From Sitta carolinensis (lineage: Eukaryota; Chordata; Aves; Passeriformes; Sittidae): a stretch of DNA of 64,000 bases. Made by a program: the position numbers and the translations under genes. A model generated the notes under the pieces. The model was given only the letters and a program-made list of their open reading frames with translations, made no database searches and was not told where the DNA came from. Positions within the stretch are counted from its first letter, which is position 1. Every line of letters begins with the position of its first letter. This document shows positions 58,836-64,000 of this stretch, piece by piece. The DNA lies in NCBI GenBank assembly GCA_032173965.1, contig CM063299.1:248001-312000 (forward strand), written 5' to 3'.

Positions 58836-61800
58836 CTGGAAAACCGAACACAGGCATGTCAGCTCCCCCCTGCCCGAGCCAGCGCACGAGGCAGGAGATA
58901 AGGGTTATCTCCCTTGGCAAAGCCCTGGTGTGCAGCTGCCTGTACAGTAATATCTGGAATCTGAGAAAAAACCCAGCAGACAGTGTGAGAAGATGATAAA
59001 AGTCATCCGAAGAGCCCGTGCCCAGGGTGGGCTGCGAGTCCTCACGTGTGGCGCTGGTGGTGCAGGGGCGGCAGGGCTGGGTTCCCATGACAGCCATCCC
59101 CACGGGCTCCCTCCCTCCGGCACCCTCCCCTCCAGGGCAGGACCTGCGGCTGAGCAGCATTCTGGCAGCAAAGGAGGTTCAGGGACACCCGGGGACACCC
59201 CAGCACGGTTTGAAGGGACCCAGCCGAGGGCCTCTTTGCCAACAGGGCACCTGGCACCGGCTTTGGAAGTACCAAGAGCCATCATGAAGATGCAAGACCC
59301 TAGGAAAGCAGAAAGCAGCCCTTGTGCCACAGAGCTGTCTGACAGCCCCGCCCAAAGTCCCCTAAGCTTTGGAAAAGTACGGCCGCAGCCCTCCCCTAAA
59401 CAAAATTCCCATCCCTCTCGCCCGGCGGCTCCCGGGCAGGCAGCCACTCCGTCACGCAGCGGCACTGCCAGATGCTCCTCCGGGAGACAGAAAATCTGAG
59501 ATTTTATTTAGTTTCCTCTTCTCCCTGCCAGGCTAGTCCTGCAGAAACCGGGCCAAAATGTCCAACTGTTTATCTCCGTAAGGAGGTTTGGTTCCCATGG
59601 CAGCGCGCCCCGGGACGGCTCCGCAGAGCACCACGGCACCGCTGCCCTCTCCCTAACGCACAGCTACCTCTGCAAACACCTGCCCTCCCCGCCAGCCCCG
59701 CCAGCCGCGGAGCCCCCTCCTCCCGAGCCCCAGCATTTGTGACAGCAGGTGACAATCACCGCGGGCCAAGGGGAAGCGCGGCGACTGCAGTGCCTCGGAG
59801 ATGCTGAGGGGATGAAGTGAGGAGGCAGAAAGGAGGCAGCGGGGAGGCAGCAGGGATGCAGGGAAGGCAAAGTGGGACCAGCAGCATCATCCTACTCACA
59901 GCCAGGCCAGTCACGGCACCACCTGGTCTGTGCCAGCCACATGGACTTAGCCAGAGGCACTGGGGGAAATACCCATTGCACTGTGTCCAGAAACGTGAAT
60001 CCGGACCAAGAACTGATGTTTCACATTACATTAAACCAATATAAATCTTCTTTCTCTCTTTTTCATATCAGAGCAGGTTAAATTTACATTGTTACACCTC
60101 ATTTCAGCTCCTGGCATCTTCCAGGTTTTCAACGCAAGAAATTAAGTGGAGCAATGTGGGGCAATAGCAGAATTCGTGTCCTGCCCACCCCATACTTTTT
60201 ATCAAGCTACTTCCTTCTCTGCTCTCCACAACCTCACCACGTCTCTACTGCTGAAAAATGCCAAGGATGACAAATTTTCCTTGTTTGCTCTTTGACTTTC
60301 TAGGACACTAAAGCACAGCCTGATCTGGAGCAAATCACTCATCCTCTGCTCTCCTTGCTTTGAACCCTGAGCTCTGCCTGATTGCACTCAGCTGCACAGT
60401 GGCCTCAAAGGCATAAAACAGATACGACTTTGAAAAGATTAAAGTTACAGGGATGCGCACAAATAATTTGATTTGATCTGGGATTTGTAGTGGGTTGCCA
60501 TAGCATCATATTCTAAGTATTATAAAATCACCCAACTTAACAACATGTTCCTCTGTCACATGCTGGCTGTTTCTTTGGGGCCAAACTGCTGGAACTGCTC
60601 CTGCAGTTCCGGGAGAGCAAAACAAGCCCATCCCCAACGACTGCTTGGAACGGGGCCTCTGCGCTGCGAATCTGTTGTGTTAAAGTCCAGCCACAGACGC
60701 CGGTGATTCAGCCTGCCATCAGCGCTGGGTCAAGGGCCGGCGGCCCGTTGCCCAAACTGATTGCCCTCAGGGGATGATAAATGAATCAGGAGGAAGATTA
60801 GCATGTCTTGGTCTGTGCGCTGAGGTGCAGCCCCCAGGGATCCCCCTGAAGCAACCCCGCAGCCGGCGGGGGCTCACAGCAGCCCCACACTGCGATCCAG
60901 ACCCCAGCTGGCACTGAGGGTGCGAGTCTGTGCCAAGGCTGAAGCACGGCAGGGGTGGCAGTGCCAGGGCAGCGGGGATGGGCGCTGGCGGCGCGGGCAG
61001 CTCCATGCACTCACCTGTCCCTGGCACCACAGGAGACGTGCAGCTCCAGCAGCCACAGCGCAAACAAAGGTGGCAGCGCTCCCCAGGAGGGCACCTGGCA
61101 GGTACCAGGGACTCTGCCTGCCCTGATGCCACCCTGGCCACGGCCACAGCCAGGCACCAGCACACAGGATGGGCCAGAGCATCCTCTGGAGCTGCGCGGC
61201 CGGACACCAGCCTCTCCAGAAGGAAACGTGGGCATTGCTTTTGTAATTTTATGTCTTTGTTTTTCTCATTAGGCAAATTAAGAGAGAAGGAAAAGAGAGA
61301 ATTAGAATCCTGCATACTTAGTCAATCTAATTAAGGAAATACCTTAATGCGGTTATGGCAGGGCTGACCGCAGGGTTTCCAAACGGAGACTGAGATCACC
61401 CCAGCCATCCCAGCCCCCTCCTGGGACTGTGCTGGGGGAACCTGTTGCCAGCTCTCAGGGAGACAAAGCCCACCTGCCAAGGGCTGCTCTCCTGGCTCCT
61501 TCCAAAGGGGGAGAATATGGTGATTTCCCCCCCATTTTGGAGGGAAACCATGGGCACTGGTGAGCTCCCAACACATCAAGGGCAGGTGAGGTCTTTCTCT
61601 TTAAAGCATCCCTGATCACAGTCCTAAAGCACCTTCAAATTAATATCTTGTATTTGGTAAACCCCATGGACATACTGAAATTCTGATTAAAAAGTCCTGT
61701 TCATCACAGACCCAAGGATGCCTGGACCCTTGAGTGTTCCCATCCAGACCCTGACTCTGAGTGCACACTTCTCTTGTGCTCTCTTAAGCAGAAGCCTAAT

Positions 61801-64000
61801 GAGAAACACCTAATGCATCCCACCTCCTCGTTTTGTCCATCTGATTTATTTCCCAGACAGACTCTAAATTAACACAATACATTTAGATAAATCACAGGTG
61901 GGGAGGAGAGATGTCAGCATATTACCTGACACAGTGAAATGCTCCACAACATGTGGTTGGCCCTATGTCTGTCAAGATGTGCAAATGAGATGGGAGCATC
62001 CCAAGTTACCTGTATGCCTGTGCTTAATTCCACAGATCAAACCTGGCCTAAAGAGGTACCAAACTCCTGTAGCAACAAGTTCTGCCTGTCAGATGCCTCA
62101 TCCTTGAGAAGGTCAGCAATGACTCTCCTGTAAATTAACAGCCTCTATTTTTGGACTCATCATTTTTTATCCATGATGGGCATCACCTTGCCAGCTGCTT
62201 CCTTTTTAGTTTGTTTAATATTCCTTGCCCAGTCTCCTAAGTTTCCAGAGGGGACTCTGCTTCCACATCACTTTCCATCCTCCCCCTGCCCGGGCTCAGT
62301 CCACAGATGGAGTGGGGCACAAGCAGCTCATCCTCCCTCTAGAGGGGCTCCTCTCCATCCCCCACACAACTGGGACCAACCCTGGCTCCAGGGACACAAG
62401 CACCTGCTGACACACCAGGCAGAGCAGCAGTGGCCAGGAGCCCTTGCCAGCTGCTCACAAATTGCAAAAAAAGAAAACCTCAACCAAAACTGTGAGTTTT
62501 TTTGCAACACAGACAAGGGCACCTTGCTGTGAGTTTACACCTGGAAATCTGCAGTGAATGCCTGAATGAAGAACCTTGCCCTGACTTTGAGCAGCTCTCC
62601 ACCCAATCCCAGGATGCCAGGCAGGCAAGATCTCACTGCATCATCACTCATCCCAGGGAGGACATCAGCAGAGGACATGCACTGCTGCAGGCTCCCACTG
62701 ATGTCAGACAGTTGTGGGGCTCCAGAATCCCCCCAGACATGGGGTCCAGCTCAGGCACTCAGTGCTGCAGAGCTGCCAGACCCTTCAGCAGAGCCCCTGC
62801 CATGGAACATCTTCCCTAGAAACTGATTTACCTTGTTATGTCCTGGCTCAGCCTAGCCCTATTCAGCAGTGTTGCCTTCTCACATCGAAGCCTGAGAGTC
62901 AGCAAAAAAAAAAAAAGTGCAGCATTTTCTCATCTACGTTTCTTGCAATAAATTATGTACTTGCAAACTGCCAGCCTGCACCTGCACACACACAGTGTCC
63001 CTGGCGCATTGTCCTCAGAGCAGAGAAAGGTGACATTTAACTGCCAGTGGGGTTGGCTTTAATTGCCCCAACAGAGAATAAACATTGTTGAACAGTTCAG
63101 AGCGTCCTGCACTCGAGCAGGCAGGATCCCTTGCTGCCTGCTCTGGCCATGGGGTCCCTGTTCCCTGCTCTGGCCATGGGGTCCCTGCTGCACCACACAT
63201 TGTCTGTCCTGCTGGGCAGGGGGGCCAGTGAGGAGCTGACTCCTGCTGTGCCTGCACCTCTACAGACACTGGAACCCTTCCAGCTGGCCAAGGGCTTCCC
63301 ACTGGGCCAGGCCAGGCCAGAGAGGCTGTAATGGTGATATGCAAGAAATGGTGAAAAGGAGTTTTTATCTTTTACAAAATGTGCTGCCTACTCTCCCTTG
63401 CAGGAACAGAGAAAGTGGCAATTTCCTGCAGATCTGGGTAAATCAGCCAAGGCACTTGCAGACATTTTCAGACCAGAAGGCTCGTCTGATCCTATTCCTG
63501 CCAAACCCGAGCCAGGAGCCTCGGGCAGCCGCCTCTGAGCTGATTCAATAATTTGCAAATTGCAGAGAACAGCTCCCAGAAACCTGCACCTCCAAACACT
63601 GTGGCACTGATGCCAAAGGGCAAGGGAAAGCTGTGAGTGGAAAAGTGCTCTACACCAGGGCACCCACCCACCAGCTCTCCCTTGTGAGAGGACAGCCACC
63701 AGAGTGTCACATCACTTGCATGTGGGACAGTGGGAAAATTAATTTAGATATAAATACAGTTCCAAATCCCAGGCTTTCAGTACAAAACAGGAGCAAGGAG
63801 AAGTCCCCAGCAGCAGCCACCCCCCCAGACCTCCTCACTCCTCCCTTCCAGCTCAGGTGTGCAGAGGAGGCACAGGTTAGAAGACTGCAGGTGGAGGGGC
63901 AGGTAAGCATCACCCAGCTTTGCCTGGAGTGCTGCGCTGCACTTTTATGTGTTGCTAACAAGGAAGGGACATGGGCTACCACAGACTCTGCAGCTGACAC
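58836..64000 (-). other. RAP1GAP2 5' intron (partial)
   Basis: I could not find the exons that should encode the N-terminus (a basic serine-containing start followed by a short LASLKVK-type exon), so this is read as intron. GC-rich patches lie at about 59,370-59,830 and 60,650-61,210. A strong-looking minus-strand donor (GGGACAG|gtgagt, about 61,011-61,022) has no conserved coding sequence in front of it. A 27-bp duplication is listed separately. Confidence 0.55.
63137..63190. repeat. 27-bp tandem duplication
   Basis: There are two adjacent copies of a 27-bp unit beginning cctgctctggccatggggtc, differing only at the end. Confidence 0.88.

Noticed and set aside
61011..61022. Strong minus-strand splice donor as a possible upstream RAP1GAP2 exon
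   Set aside because: The sequence before it does not encode the expected N-terminal LASLKVK-type segment.

Overview
The window is vertebrate nuclear DNA and almost certainly avian. It has degenerate CR1 retroposon fragments with the typical bird 3' end, compact introns of about 85-2,200 bp, GC-rich islands, long simple arrays, and one multi-exon gene whose peptides I recognise. There are no operons, CRISPR arrays or other prokaryotic features. I found no convincing tRNA, rRNA or viral sequence.

The only protein gene I can support is on the minus strand at about 41.4-58.8 kb: RAP1GAP2 (GARNL4), a GTPase-activating protein for Rap1. Twenty-one internal coding exons and a terminal exon were placed by splice sites, reading phase and recalled similarity to mammalian RAP1GAP2. 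Together they encode about 701 residues, from just after the N-terminus to the stop. The first about 28 residues and the main promoter should lie beyond position 64,000. GoLoco-like, Rap-GAP (with the asparagine-thumb exon) and Ser-rich tail segments are all present, as is a TKXT motif. The last exon probably carries a 3' UTR of about 4.6 kb ending near 41,425. One splice junction (55,256 to 54,843) is out of phase by one base. A missing G in a short G run, from either assembly error or real mutation, is the simplest explanation.

Positions 1-41.4 kb have no gene I can defend. They hold AT-rich non-coding sequence with possible conserved elements, two CR1 fragments, homopolymer-rich A/C or T/G tracts and two tandem arrays. 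The first array (25,438-27,354) has a 10-bp unit and is open over 500-660 codons in most frames only because the unit cannot form a stop. It has a GGG tract every 10 bp. The second (37,930-38,620) has a 21-bp unit inside a CpG-rich island.

Region by region: 1-25.4 kb non-coding; 25.4-27.35 kb 10-bp array; 27.4-37.8 kb non-coding with an A/C tract and a possible homeodomain-type regulatory cluster; 37.8-38.8 kb CpG-rich 21-bp array; 38.8-41.4 kb non-coding with a CR1; 41.4-46.1 kb predicted RAP1GAP2 terminal exon; 46.1-58.8 kb RAP1GAP2 coding exons; 58.8-64 kb 5' intron of RAP1GAP2 with GC-rich patches.
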